A stretch of 64,000 nucleotides of DNA from NCBI RefSeq assembly GCF_901472535.1, contig NZ_LR590470.1:2046001-2110000 (forward strand), in the 5' to 3' direction. A program made the position numbers and the translations under genes. The notes beneath the pieces were generated by a model. That model worked only from the letters and a program-made list of their open reading frames with translations, was not told the DNA's origin and searched no databases. The stretch comes from Sphingobacterium daejeonense (GTDB taxonomy: Bacteria > Bacteroidota > Bacteroidia > Sphingobacteriales > Sphingobacteriaceae). This document shows positions 11,035-21,075 of this stretch, piece after piece. Numbering within the stretch: position 1 is the stretch's first letter; each line of letters opens with the position of its first letter.

Positions 11035-12102
11035 ATGGAAAGAATGTTGACTCTTCATGAATTAACATTAGGAATCCAACTTGTTTTGATTCTCGTATTT
11101 TTGTTTATCCTAATATTATTGATTTACAGTTTTAAGAAATACAAAACAGAAGCAAATCGTCAGGTTTGGAAGGATAAAATAGACAAATATCTCATGGAGG
11201 TAATTGTTGATGGTAAACCCAATGATATTTCAATCTCTGAAGAATTAATTTCATTATGTAAAAGAGAAAGTTTCAGGAGATTCTTTCTAAGCCAATTAAT
11301 TGGATCGGAAAGAAAATTTTCTGGAGCTGCAGCAGCTGTCCTTAAATCTGTTTTCTACACTTATAATTTGGATAAAGAAGCATATGTGCTTTTAAGAAGT
11401 AATCAATCTTATCTGATCGCAAGAGGTATACAAGCCCTTACCATTATGAATGTTATGGATGCCCTCCCAGAAATCAAAACAAAGTTGAATCATCATAGTA
11501 ATTTAGTAATTCGAGAAGTTCAATACTCATTGGTTCATTTCTTAGGTTTTGAAGGATTAGCTTTCTTGAATAATACGTCGATTTTGATATCAGATTGGCA
11601 GCAGCTTCGATTATTAAATTCAATTAAATCATTGCCAATTGGAGCAAATGTAAATATTAAATCGTGGCTGTATTCAGGGAATGTCAGCACAAAATTGTTT
11701 GCTCTAAAACTCCTCCGAAAATTTCAAGTTTTTGAAATTCATGATGAATTGATAGCATTCCTGGAAAATGTTATTATACAGGTTCAAACCGAGACTGTCA
11801 AAACTCTATTTACCATTGAATCTGGTGAAACCACAAGTCTATTAGTTAATAATTTCCAAAAATTTGCAGAAAAAACTCAAATAGAAATTATTAAAGGATT
11901 AGGAAAAAATAGAGCGCTAGATCAAATAGACTTTTTGAAATCCCAATTAGAATATCATCCAATAAAACAGATAAAGGTCCACGCTGCAGAAGCCCTATCT
12001 TTACTCGGAGAAGAAAACTATTTAATCGGACTAAGCCGTAACTTGGATCATGCTGACCCAACTTTATTAGTTCTTAACCACGCATTGCAAACTAGGTTAT
12101 GA
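11035..12102 (+). CDS. membrane-anchored HEAT-repeat protein
   Basis: A 355-residue protein with one N-terminal membrane segment (residues about 12-31, QLVLILVFLFILILLIYSF) followed by a cytoplasmic all-helical solenoid. HEAT-like units are visible, for example VIREVQYSLVHFLGFEGLAFL and IKVHAAEALSLLGEENYL. It starts four bases after the receiver gene stop and its own end overlaps the glycosyltransferase start by four bases (ATGA-type), so the three are co-translated. HEAT solenoids serve as protein-docking scaffolds; a role in linking the receiver to the membrane glycosyltransferase is plausible but not shown. Confidence 0.7.
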   Translation: MERMLTLHELTLGIQLVLILVFLFILILLIYSFKKYKTEANRQVWKDKIDKYLMEVIVDGKPNDISISEELISLCKRESFRRFFLSQLIGSERKFSGAAAAVLKSVFYTYNLDKEAYVLLRSNQSYLIARGIQALTIMNVMDALPEIKTKLNHHSNLVIREVQYSLVHFLGFEGLAFLNNTSILISDWQQLRLLNSIKSLPIGANVNIKSWLYSGNVSTKLFALKLLRKFQVFEIHDELIAFLENVIIQVQTETVKTLFTIESGETTSLLVNNFQKFAEKTQIEIIKGLGKNRALDQIDFLKSQLEYHPIKQIKVHAAEALSLLGEENYLIGLSRNLDHADPTLLVLNHALQTRL

Positions 12103-14141
12103 ACGAAGTAGTACTCAAAATATATGAAATAATTATCTGGCTATATTTAATTTATTCGGCCGGAATATTTGGCGTATATAGCTGGATAGCCTTATTCTCC
12201 TATGGTGCTGTATTGCGGTACAAACATGGTAATATCTATACGGATTATTCCATTATTGCTTCAAATCCAAATGCTCCAAGTTTCAGTTTGATAGCTCCGG
12301 CATATAATGAAGGTAAAACAATAGTTGAGAATGTTAGGTCATTACTATCCATATATTATCATAAACTAGAAATAATCATTGTTAATGATGGCTCTAAGGA
12401 CGATACTATTGATCGTCTTATTGAGGCATATCAGTTAGAAAAAGTTTCCTACATTATTCCAGGAAATCTTCCGACTAAGGAAGTTCGGAATGTTTATAAA
12501 AGTAAAAATCCCGCATTTAAAAAGCTTATAATAGTAGACAAGGTCAACGGTGGTAAAGCTGATGCACTCAATGTTGGAATCAACATTTCGAAGAGCGATT
12601 ATATTGTTTGCATTGATGTAGATTGCATTATTGAACAGGATGCCATTCTGAAATTGGCCAAACCGTTTATGGAACAGACCGATAAACGCCTGATAGCATG
12701 TGGCGGAGCTATTCGTTTGGCCAATAACTGTAGAGTTGAAAATGGGAAAATAACAGAGGTCAATCTTCCAAAATCTTGGTTGGGAAGGAGCCAGGCATTG
12801 GAATATATCAGAGCATTTGTTTTGGGCCGAATGGCATGGTCAAGGGCGAGCGGTTTGATACTGATTTCTGGAGCTTTTGGAGCCTTTGACAAAGAGATAG
12901 TATTAGAAGCAGGAGGATATGATCCCAAAACAGTAGGAGAGGATATGGAACTCGTAGTTAGAATGAGAAGGTATATGGTCGAGCATAAAATTCCACACCG
13001 TGTTATAACCATACCTGATCCTTTATGTTGGACCGAGGTACCCGAAGATAACGAAATCTTGAAAAAACAAAGAAATCGATGGATGCGCGGTACAATGGAA
13101 ACCCTCTGGAAACACAGAAAACTGATGTTTAATCCTAAATATGGAAAATTAGGAATGATCAGTTTGCCCTATTGGTTTTTCTTTGAATTTTTAGGACCTC
13201 TAGTTGAATTTTCCGGTTATATAATCTTCTGGATTTTTGTTCTTTTGGGATTGTTAAATTGGCAGTTTTTCTTCGCTTTATTGGCATTGGTGTTATTTTC
13301 AAGTGTTCTGTATTCTACCTATGCTATATGCGTCGATTTAGTAAGTCATCAGGTATATACTAAACGCAAAGACTTAACCAAACTTATTATTACAGCTGTA
13401 ATAGAACCTTTTTATTTCCATCCTATAGTTACTTGGGCAGGCATTAAAGGAATGAAAGATTATTTTGGTAAAAACCATGCTTGGGGGGATATGCAACGCA
13501 AAGGGTTTGACCAACAAACAGATGAAACAATTAAAGAAACTCTTATTAGAAGATGCAAATTACTATTAAATGATTTCAGCCCAATTGCATCAATATATCT
13601 TATAATCTTATTTGCAATAAGTATAATTGAATGGTTTGTTTATAATCAAAATATTGATCAGTTTCAAGGTATAGGCTCCCTGATTGCTTTGGTATGCAAT
13701 AACTTCTTATACGGCATAAGCTATCTGCTATTATTCTTCCTTCTGTATTCTTTAGTATCAATAATTAATCAAGTTTTTGCAAAGTTCCTTGTTAGATTTT
13801 TAGCTGCTATATTTCTCATTCTTCAAATAGTCTTGGCGTTTTATTTTACAGAATCCCGAAATCTATTGGGAAATGATTTGTTTTATTATTCATGGGAAGA
13901 GTTGAATAATATTTTAAAGGCCAGTGGAGTTTTGAATTGGGTGAATATTCTCATGCTATGTTTAGGGTTTTTTAGTATATACTATTTGATAAAAAAGTTT
14001 AGCTCAAAATATATAGGAAACATTAAAACTGCCGTATCATTTCTGACACTATCTTTATTAGCTGTAGTGTTTTTGTCGAGTTATGGAGAGCTGAAATTCG
14101 GCTCAAAAAAACGATCTTTTAGAAACTGCGGAAAAAAGTAA
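12099..14141 (+). CDS. GT2 family membrane glycosyltransferase, running into an LTA-synthase-like membrane region
   Basis: Residues 1-40 hold a membrane helix, then a GT-A catalytic domain: IVNDGSKDD near 93, the DVD metal site (CIDVDC) near 171, GED near 280 and the QRNRW acceptor motif near 323, as in processive beta-glycan synthases of the PgaC/BcsA type. Membrane helices follow (residues about 350-430). A normal GT2 of this kind would end after GKNHAWGDMQRKGFDQQ (about residue 468), but the frame continues through five more hydrophobic helices resembling the N-terminal membrane domain of lipoteichoic-acid-synthase-type enzymes. It stops only because of one extra A in an A7 run near 14105, beyond which the next frame carries the matching catalytic domain. 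Likely makes a surface polysaccharide at the inner membrane. Confidence 0.75.
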   Translation: MNEVVLKIYEIIIWLYLIYSAGIFGVYSWIALFSYGAVLRYKHGNIYTDYSIIASNPNAPSFSLIAPAYNEGKTIVENVRSLLSIYYHKLEIIIVNDGSKDDTIDRLIEAYQLEKVSYIIPGNLPTKEVRNVYKSKNPAFKKLIIVDKVNGGKADALNVGINISKSDYIVCIDVDCIIEQDAILKLAKPFMEQTDKRLIACGGAIRLANNCRVENGKITEVNLPKSWLGRSQALEYIRAFVLGRMAWSRASGLILISGAFGAFDKEIVLEAGGYDPKTVGEDMELVVRMRRYMVEHKIPHRVITIPDPLCWTEVPEDNEILKKQRNRWMRGTMETLWKHRKLMFNPKYGKLGMISLPYWFFFEFLGPLVEFSGYIIFWIFVLLGLLNWQFFFALLALVLFSSVLYSTYAICVDLVSHQVYTKRKDLTKLIITAVIEPFYFHPIVTWAGIKGMKDYFGKNHAWGDMQRKGFDQQTDETIKETLIRRCKLLLNDFSPIASIYLIILFAISIIEWFVYNQNIDQFQGIGSLIALVCNNFLYGISYLLLFFLLYSLVSIINQVFAKFLVRFLAAIFLILQIVLAFYFTESRNLLGNDLFYYSWEELNNILKASGVLNWVNILMLCLGFFSIYYLIKKFSSKYIGNIKTAVSFLTLSLLAVVFLSSYGELKFGSKKRSFRNCGKK

Positions 14142-14142
14142 G

Positions 14143-15506
14143 TTGGGATTTTTTATCTCTAGTAATCTAGAATCCTTAATAGATGATTATTCAGATAAAA
14201 TTTTTGAAAATCAGACCAATATTTCCTTTGGTGGTTTGTCTGATGAATATCCATTTCTTTTTGAAAATAAAACCGAGGATATATTAGGTCAATACTTCAA
14301 TAAAAGCGGCAAAGTACCAAATTTGGTATTAATAATAGTTGAAGGGTTAGTAGATGCATACAGTAATCCTAAAGGATATATTGGAGATTTTACACCTTTC
14401 TTAAGTAATCTAAAGGATAGCTCTTTGGTTTGGGAAAATAATTTGAGTTCATCCGGTAGAACATTCGCCGTATTGCCTACTGTATTGGGCTCTTTGCCAT
14501 TCGGAAATTCAGGATTTTTAGAACTTCCTTCTTATCCAAATCATTTTAATTTAATCAATGTCCTAGCAAAAAATAATTTCAATACGGGATTTGTGTATGG
14601 CGGAAATGCTGATTTCGATTTTATGAAAAAATATTTGCAGGAAAGCGGTATTGATGAAATAATTGATCAAAGTTCATTTGACAGTAATTATAGAAAACTG
14701 CCAAAAGTGAATGGTGAAAGTTGGGGATTTGAAGACCAAGCCGTAATGGATAAATTAATTGGTTTAGGCGGGTCTGATTCCAAACCTTATTTTAATATCG
14801 CCCTGACATTATCCAGTCACAATCCTTTTTTGATTAATGATGAAGCTAAATTTGCGGATATTTTTGATAGAAGAGTCAAAACAATGAAGTTAAATAAGTC
14901 GCAGCGGAATTAATATTAAATAATCAAAAGCAACTGATCTCTATTATGAATGTTGATCATGCCATAGAAGAATTTTTTCAAAAATATCGCAAAAGGTCTG
15001 ACTTTAATGAAACGATTTTTATAATTACCGGTGACCATAGTATGCCAGAAATTCCATTAGAGAGTAAGATAGATCGATATCATGTTCCATTAATTGTCTA
15101 TTCACCTCTATTAAAAACCAAGAAAAAATTCGATAATATCGTAAGCCACTTTGATATTACTCCAACCATATTGGCTTATTATAAAGAAAACTATAACTTA
15201 AAAGTTCCAGCAAAAGTAAATTGGATAGGAAAGGGATTGAATATAGGTGCGAAGAAAAATCCTATTGGAATTCCAATCATGCAAAGTAAATCCCAATTAA
15301 TAGATTTTGTGTCTGGTAATATCCACATCAATGATGAATCAGCTTTCCAAATTGGTGCAAAATTAGATGAAGAACCGTTAAAAAATCAAGGTGAAGCCAG
15401 AAATATATTTGAAAAATTTGATCTATTCAAAAGTATAAATAGACAGTTTAATTCTAAACCAGTCTTAATCCCCGATAGTGTATATCAGAATTTTTTCAAT
15501 AACTAA
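14143..15506 (+). CDS. alkaline-phosphatase-superfamily (sulfatase/LTA-synthase-like) catalytic domain (frame breaks)
   Basis: The text just upstream of this frame (LLETAEKSKLGFF) joins smoothly to the membrane region encoded at the end of the preceding frame if one A is removed near 14105, so 14143 (a TTG) is not the true start. The domain shows NLVLIIVEGLVDAY, where a catalytic Thr/Ser usually follows, SSGRTFAVLPTVLGSLPFG, and a metal-binding region IITGDHSMPEI near 15030. A further slip at about 14912 separates the two halves. The family transfers or hydrolyses phospho- or sulfo-groups on extracytoplasmic glycans. Whether GT2 and this enzyme form one fused protein of about 1130 residues or two genes that lost a stop cannot be decided here. 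The stop codon overlaps that of the convergent yaiO-like gene. Confidence 0.65.
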
Positions 15507-16757
15507 AATCTTCTTCTATATCCAATACTTAAATCAAATTGATTATCCTTGATTTCAGGTTTATATTCTACGTTGTAATACGTTCCTGTTATTGAAAATA
15601 TATTCTTTGATTTGATAGTAAAATTATAATCAAGCCCAGTTTTAAATGTTTTCATCTTATAAGGAGTACCTTCAAAAAGGTTTTCGCGATTTTCTTCAGG
15701 ACTGATACCTGTACCCAATATAAATCCTAAATAGTCGTCCGATCCTTTTGTATAATACCTAACTGTTCCTGTGTATGAATGTGATATATTATTTTCACCA
15801 GGAGTAAGGTACGTTCGAGCATTAAACCAGAAATTCTTATAATATTTTCCGACAGATGCCGTATACATCCAAACATTCTCACTGAACTTCAATTGTCTAA
15901 ATCCAATTTCAGCTTCAAAGCTTGCAGGTAAATTAGCATATAAGGATGCTCCAGATCTGAATTTTGGAAATATGCCATCGCTATTGGAATACCCCGCACC
16001 TAAATACATATAAAACATTCTTGATAGACGTGGATAGGCCTCTAATTCAAATTGAGTTCCGTTTCTGCCAAACTTATTAGCGAAGTTTGTCCTGAAAATA
16101 AAAGATCCTACCGAAGTACCTCTCTTATAACTCAAACCGGCAATATGCCAATTGTCTTCAAATTGTTTGTCAAAATACAGCCAATTATAATTAATACCTA
16201 TCTCATTCATAGAAACCTGGTCCCTTATTCTAATGAGAAGCTTTCGAGCCTCTGTATGCTGAGGGTCAATTTCCAAAATTCTATCGAGTGTAGTCTTAGA
16301 ACCATTGAAATCTTTATTGACATTTTGAACTTTGGCCTTCAATATCAATAAGTCCAACGAGTTTTGGTCAACGGTCAAACCTTTATTCACTATTCTTGCA
16401 GCCTCAGTATTGTTGTCTTCCCAGTATTCCATCGAACCATATGCTAAATAAAAATCAGCGTCTCTAACATCTTTCAATTCAAGTTGCTTAAATACTATTC
16501 TAGCAGAATCTGGCTTGTCCATCCATGTATACAATCTTCCTAAAAAGACACTGAGATCAGTATAATCAGGACTTTTTTTCAAAGCTGATTTCACTAAATC
16601 TACTGCCACTGGGTAGTTCTTGTTTTCAAAAGCTTCCTTGCGGGCATTTTGAAAAAGCTCATCTGATGTTTAAGGTCGATTCCTTTGAGAATAGAACAAG
16701 ACTGTGAAGGGTAAACAAAAATGTTAAACCAAATAGTAGTGTAGATTTTAAATTCAT
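15503..16757 (-). CDS. YaiO-type protein: periplasmic TPR domain plus outer-membrane beta-barrel
   Basis: From the ATG at 16757 a signal peptide is read (MNLKSTLLFGLTFLFTLHS), then frame slips between about 16670 and 16715, then TPR repeats (VDLVKSALKKSPDYTDLSVFLGRL, split as VDLVKSALKKSPDY and TDLSVFLGRL; DFYLAYGSMEYWEDN; LDRILEIDPQHTEARKLL) to about 16200. The rest alternates aromatic beta-strands (IGINYNWLYFDKQF, FELEAYPRLSRMFYMYLGAGY) and ends in a C-terminal Phe, IGYRRRF, the hallmark of an outer-membrane barrel. E. coli yaiO sits beside the GT2 gene yaiP, which matches this neighbourhood. TPR-plus-barrel proteins export exopolysaccharide (PgaA, BcsC), so this is the likely outer-membrane port for the GT2 product; inference from architecture. 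Confidence 0.75.
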
Positions 16758-16845
16758 AAGTAGATAGATGCTACAGGCCTCAAAGGTAAGCTGTTTTCAT
16801 CAATTTAAAACAATACTTAGGAATTTTATCTGTTAAAACACGTTT

Positions 16846-17690
16846 TTATTTTCTGATATGGATATCCTGTTGCGGAAAAGGAATTTCGATTCCAGCCTTG
16901 TCCAAATCTTCTTTACATTGAATGATCAGTTGTTCCTGCATTGCCCAGAAATTTTCATTGGAAGTTGTAACTCGAACAGATAAGTTGATAGCACTATCTC
17001 CCAAACTAGTTTACTACCACGTCAGGTGCAGGATCCTTGAATGCAAATTCATTTTTTGAAACCGTATCTAACAGTAAGGATTTCGCCTTCTTTAGATCGG
17101 TATCATATCCAACGCCAATATCAAACCAAGTTCTGCGTGTGCCTAATTCTGTGTAGTTTGTGATGTTACTGTTGGAAAGCTCCCCATTAGGAATAATAAC
17201 TAATTGATTCTGGGGAGTTACCAATTTGGTGTTGAATATATCAATAACTTTTACCGTACCGTCCACTCCCGAAGATGATGATATATAATCGCCAACCCGA
17301 AATGGTTTAAATAATAGAATCAATACTCCTCCAGCAAAATTCGAAAGTGAACCTTGCAACGACATACCAATCGCTAAACCAGCAGCACCAATGATTGCGA
17401 TAAAAGTAGACGTTTTGTACCCCGAGTTGACTGACAACTACAATAAACAAAATGACCTTTAAAATCACATTCACTAAATTCCCAACAAAAGTTCTGATAC
17501 TTGGATCAACGTCCCTTTTCATGAAAATCTTGTCCAGTAGCTTTCTCAATAGTTTAATCAACCATAAACCAATGAATAAGACTAACATTGCTGAAATCAA
17601 TGAACTTATAAAAATCGGAGCATAGGCAATTGCACTATCTATGAATTTCTCTAATTTACTCTCTATCCCGTTTAAATCTGGTCCTTGCAT
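16846..17690 (-). CDS. mscS: small-conductance mechanosensitive channel MscS (two frame breaks)
   Basis: Three N-terminal membrane helices (the first near residues 25-50), the pore helix GAAGLAIGMSLQGSLSNFAGGVLILLF (split as GAAGLAIGMSLQGS and LSNFAGGVLILLF) and the beta domain FRVGDYISSSSGVDGTVKVI, QLVIIPNGELSNSNITNYT identify MscS. Extra bases at about 17413 (A-run) and 17008 break the frame; restoring them gives LGVQTSTFIAIIG and a C-terminus ending PFPQQDIHIRK before the TAA at 16846. About 280 residues, the usual length. It releases solutes on hypo-osmotic shock. It lies 10 bp downstream of, and in the same direction as, the compatible-solute synthase gene, so the two form an osmotic-stress unit. 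Confidence 0.85.
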
Positions 17691-17700
17691 AATGATTCAA

Positions 17701-19963
17701 TTATTTATTATTAATAGTTACTTTTTCTTGTGATTTTTCTAGTTCTTTAACAAAGTCTGTACCCCAATAGTGGATGTCGTAATGTTTTATTTGTTCTAAT
17801 GATCTTTTTAAACGAATACTGGCTTCATCCGGATCAATGACCAATGCTTTCAATAAGGACGAAACCATGTTCACACGGTCATAAGGATTCGTAAAAATCG
17901 AGTAGGGGAGTTCTACTGATGCACCAGCAAATTCTGACAGAACCAAAACACCATTCCCATTCAAAAGACCTTGGGTGGCAACATATTCTTTGGCTACTAG
18001 GTTCAAACCATCCCTTAAAGGCGTAATCCATGCAATATCACTAACTGCATATTGAATTATGACATCCTCAAATGGCAACGCTTGGAAGAAATATTGAATT
18101 GGTGTCCAATCCATCGTAGCATATTTGCCATTGATTTCGCCAATTGCCTGATTTACTTTATCCTGGATCTGATCGTAAATTTTCATGCCCTGAGAAGGGG
18201 GAGTACAAACATTGACCAACTCCACCTTTCCTCTATATTCTGGATATTCCTTCAAAAAAGCACCAAAGGCCTTAATCTTTTCCAGCGGTCCTTTGACATA
18301 ATCAAGCCTTTCAATAGAAACGATTCTCTTTACACCACGCCTTTCTTTATCTTCCTTGAAATGTGAAATCTTCTCCTGAATTTCTTTCTTTTGAAGGATT
18401 TTCTCGATCAGATGAAAATTTATGCCTACTGGTTGTGCACCTAGACGGATTTTTCTGCCATCAACCTCAATTAATTTGGTCATTTGTTCCACTCCCAAGG
18501 CACTGCTATAAGTCAAAAACTGCTTGGCAACAGATACTTTTTTCAAAACTTTGAATGGAGTATGACTTCGCAATACATCAATAAAGTTCTCAACGTATCT
18601 CGGAATATGAAAACTTATAAAATCGCATAATAACAGACTGCCAATAATTTCTCTACGCCAGGGCAGAATGTTAAAGATATCTGCAGCAGGGAAGGCTGTA
18701 TGATGAAAGAACCCAATTTTAAGATCTGGTCTTAAGGGCTTTAGAAAAGCTGGAACCATCCATAGATTATATTCATGAATCCACACTAAAGCGCCCTCAT
18801 CAGCTTCCTGAGCAATGCGCTCCGCGAAAATTCGATTGATTTTTAAATAATGTTCCCAATCATCATAATTGAACTTCGCCTTTTCAACAAATGAAAAAAT
18901 AGTAGGCCAAAATGCTTCCTTGGAAAATACCCTGTAAAATTGATCAATATCTTTTTTGCTCAAGGAAATGGTCGCTGCCATCAAATTTGGATATCTTTCC
19001 ACATCAACCATTTCATTTTTATAGGGTTCCTTTCCTTCCTGATATACCTCCTCGCCAATCCAAATGCCCGATCTCCCTTTTTCAAATAATCCCAATAATG
19101 AAGGTATAATCCCATTCGGACTTTTAGGCTTGCTCCTAATAATCTCACCATTGACCTCAGTCCGCTCGAAGGGTAGTCTATGATAGACCATAACCAATTG
19201 ATTCTTTGATGTACTAGATTTAGGAATAATTCTTTCCTTTTCTTGATCGATGAATTTCTTGAACAAAGGGTTTTGCATGATACATTCCAAGATTCCACCA
19301 GCACCTTTCGACTCTGCTAAGTAAGCCTTTGGATTATCTTTCAGTTCATTCACTAAACCAATCTCAGAACCTCCAACTGCTACCCCATGAAAACCAACTC
19401 CATATAAGCTAAGATCATTCAAGGTATCACCAGCAACTAAAACCTCTTCAGGTGATATATGGAGATAATCCGTAAGTTTTAATAATGTACTCCCTTTATT
19501 TACATCTTTAGGAAGTAGATCCAAATACTTATCGACAGATGTAATCACATCGCAACCGAATCTTTCTGCAATATCTTTTACTTGGTTCAAGTCAGTATCG
19601 CCATTATAGTAATATGAACACCGTCTCTGCTGCGGTACATCTTGATATTGTAATGTGGTAATATCAGCCAAGGCATGTTGAATTATATAAACTGAAGGCC
19701 ATTTGGCTTCAATTTCACCCTGAATCGGTTCAATAGATTCCAAGGTTCTTCCATTCACCAAAGTAGAACCTACATCCGCAATTATATAATCTGGAGTAGG
19801 TATTATTGGATCGTTCAGTAAAGGAATGACTGATTCTAAACCTCTACCAGTTACAAATACCAACTTAATGTCTTTATTCTTTTTTATCGTTTTATATAAG
19901 TTTAGACGATCTTCCATTTTTCCACCTAAAAAATGTTCCATCTAAATCTGTTGCCAATAGCAT
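17701..19963 (-). CDS. HAD phosphatase - GT20 fusion: glucosylglycerol-phosphate (or trehalose-phosphate) synthase/phosphatase
   Basis: The true start is the ATG at 19963; an extra base in the A6 run (T6 on the coding strand) at 19928-19933 breaks the frame, and removal restores MLLATDLDGTFLGGKMEDR. Residues 1-250 are a HAD-IIB (sucrose-phosphatase-like) phosphatase: DLDGT nucleophile motif, FVTGRG, and VAGDTLNDLSL. Residues 260-750 are a GT20 synthase: MVYHRLPFERTE, WIHEYNLWMVPAFL, IGFFHHTAFPAADIF, RLDYVKGPLEKIKAFGAFL, LRDGLNLVAKEYVA. In trehalose OtsA/OtsB fusions the phosphatase is C-terminal; an N-terminal HAD with C-terminal GT20 is the arrangement described for bacterial GgpPS enzymes that make glucosylglycerol from ADP-glucose and glycerol-3-phosphate. 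Substrate remains unproved. Trailing mscS and a gpsA remnant upstream (G3P supply) fit GgpPS. Confidence 0.75.
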
Positions 19964-20054
19964 TCTTTTAAGCTCCTTTCTAATAGTATAAATTCTGTCT
20001 CCACAGATATGATTAACAAAAAACGATATGCTGTATTTAAGATGGGTAAATGGA

Positions 20055-20115
20055 GGTTAATAATTACGATAACAGTAGCCCAACTTCCACCGCCTACAAC
20101 ACTTTTATCTTTCAA
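20055..20115 (-). pseudogene. gpsA 5' remnant (glycerol-3-phosphate dehydrogenase nucleotide-binding motif)
   Basis: On the minus strand a short segment reads KDKSVVGGGSWATVIV, matching the GGGSWAT dinucleotide-binding motif at the very start of Bacteroidota GpsA (NAD(P)-dependent glycerol-3-phosphate dehydrogenase). The remaining 300 residues are absent: about 90 bp on, the HAD-GT20 gene begins. It looks like the leftover start of a gene deleted when the current order formed. The match is short but the motif is specific. Confidence 0.5.
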
Positions 20116-20179
20116 ATTATGTGGATTTCCTAGCAAAAAAACAGGTTATTCTTTTGCTAATTCGTTATTTTCTGAGTTG

Positions 20180-20210
20180 CAAAGATACGAAAAATTAAAC
20201 TAATAAGCAA
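20180..20210 (-). promoter_or_regulatory. Bacteroidota-type promoter for the GT20-mscS unit
   Basis: On the minus strand TTG - 20 bp - TATCTTTG, matching the -33/-7 consensus TTG...TANNTTTG of this phylum. It points towards the gpsA remnant and the HAD-GT20 gene, leaving a 5' untranslated region of about 200 nt. Confidence 0.5.
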
Positions 20211-20252
20211 GTTTTAGTATGTTATTTGGAAAATTTAGCCTGTTCCAAACAT

Positions 20253-20285
20253 AAAAAAGGAGACTGAATCATTCAATCTCCTTTT
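20253..20285 (-). terminator. intrinsic terminator of the minus-strand lipoprotein gene
   Basis: An 11-bp stem with one mismatch (GGAGATTGAAT / ATTCAGTCTCC on the minus strand) and a T6 tail, 26 bp past the lipoprotein stop. Confidence 0.8.
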
Positions 20286-20310
20286 CTAATATATAGTCTA
20301 TTTTTAGTAA

Positions 20311-20898
20311 TTATCTCGTCTTTATATTAGGTAAACCAATTCTTTTCGCACTAATCTGTCCAGTTATGTCTTCAAATTTTCCACCATAGCTTCCTTGGAT
20401 TTTTTCATTTTTGTCAGTGACTAAATCGAATTCAAACTTGAAGTTTTCACCATCCCTTGACAATTTTACTGTGCCACCAGCAATTGTTGCAACTTCATCA
20501 CCTTTATCTTCTTGCCAATAATAGTTTCTCACCAAATAACTGTCGCTAAATGTATTGCCATCCACATCGGTTTCGCCATCAGAAAACCGGTAAGTTCCGC
20601 TTTCAATATCTTGATTGGTCGAGTATAAATCTAAATATAAAAAAACAGGAATAATAGGGTCACTTTCAGAGACCAAGTGGAAAATACTGAATTCAATATT
20701 GCTATAGCCATCTTCAAAACCATAATCATTGAAGGCACCAATATTAAGGTCATAGGTTTGCCCCTTATAGGTTAATTCATTATTCACCTCCACCTTAGGA
20801 TCATCATTATCATTATCTTTTGAACATGAGGTCGATCCAATGACTAATAGTGAAAGGATCAGAGTTTGCCAAACTAAATTAAACGGATTTCTTTTCAT
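20311..20898 (-). CDS. hypothetical lipoprotein, 195 residues
   Basis: A lipoprotein signal is clear: hydrophobic segment WQTLILSLLVIG then lipobox STSC at residues 22-25, followed by an acidic linker (KDNDNDDPK) typical of Bacteroidota surface-exposed lipoproteins. The mature part is rich in beta-strands and Asp/Ser/Gly (ELTYKGQTYDLNIG, GGTVKLSRDGENFKFEFDLV, GSYGGKFEDI) and looks like a small beta-sandwich. I do not recognise a family. Monocistronic, with its own terminator. Confidence 0.75.
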   Translation of the reverse strand: MKRNPFNLVWQTLILSLLVIGSTSCSKDNDNDDPKVEVNNELTYKGQTYDLNIGAFNDYGFEDGYSNIEFSIFHLVSESDPIIPVFLYLDLYSTNQDIESGTYRFSDGETDVDGNTFSDSYLVRNYYWQEDKGDEVATIAGGTVKLSRDGENFKFEFDLVTDKNEKIQGSYGGKFEDITGQISAKRIGLPNIKTR

Positions 20899-21017
20899 AA
20901 AATGATTTTTTGATTTGATAAGATTTATTGTTAGTGTTAGATATTATCTAAAACGTGGAAAAATATATTTTATGATTATTCTGATTTAAAATACCTAATA
21001 ATAGGAGGTTTAAAAAT

Positions 21018-21054
21018 AAAAATGGGGCAAATTGAATAATTTACCCCATTTTTA
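21018..21054 (-). terminator. intrinsic terminator of the pirin gene
   Basis: An inverted repeat AAAAATGGGG / CCCCATTTTT (10 bp, extended by AAATT/AATTT with a bulge) lies just downstream of the pirin stop; the minus-strand exit is T-rich. Confidence 0.75.
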
Positions 21055-21075
21055 TTTTAGAATTTCGAGAGACTA

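Noticed and set aside
17701..19963. Plain trehalose OtsA/OtsB annotation
   Set aside because: Domain order is reversed relative to those fusions; kept only as an alternative.
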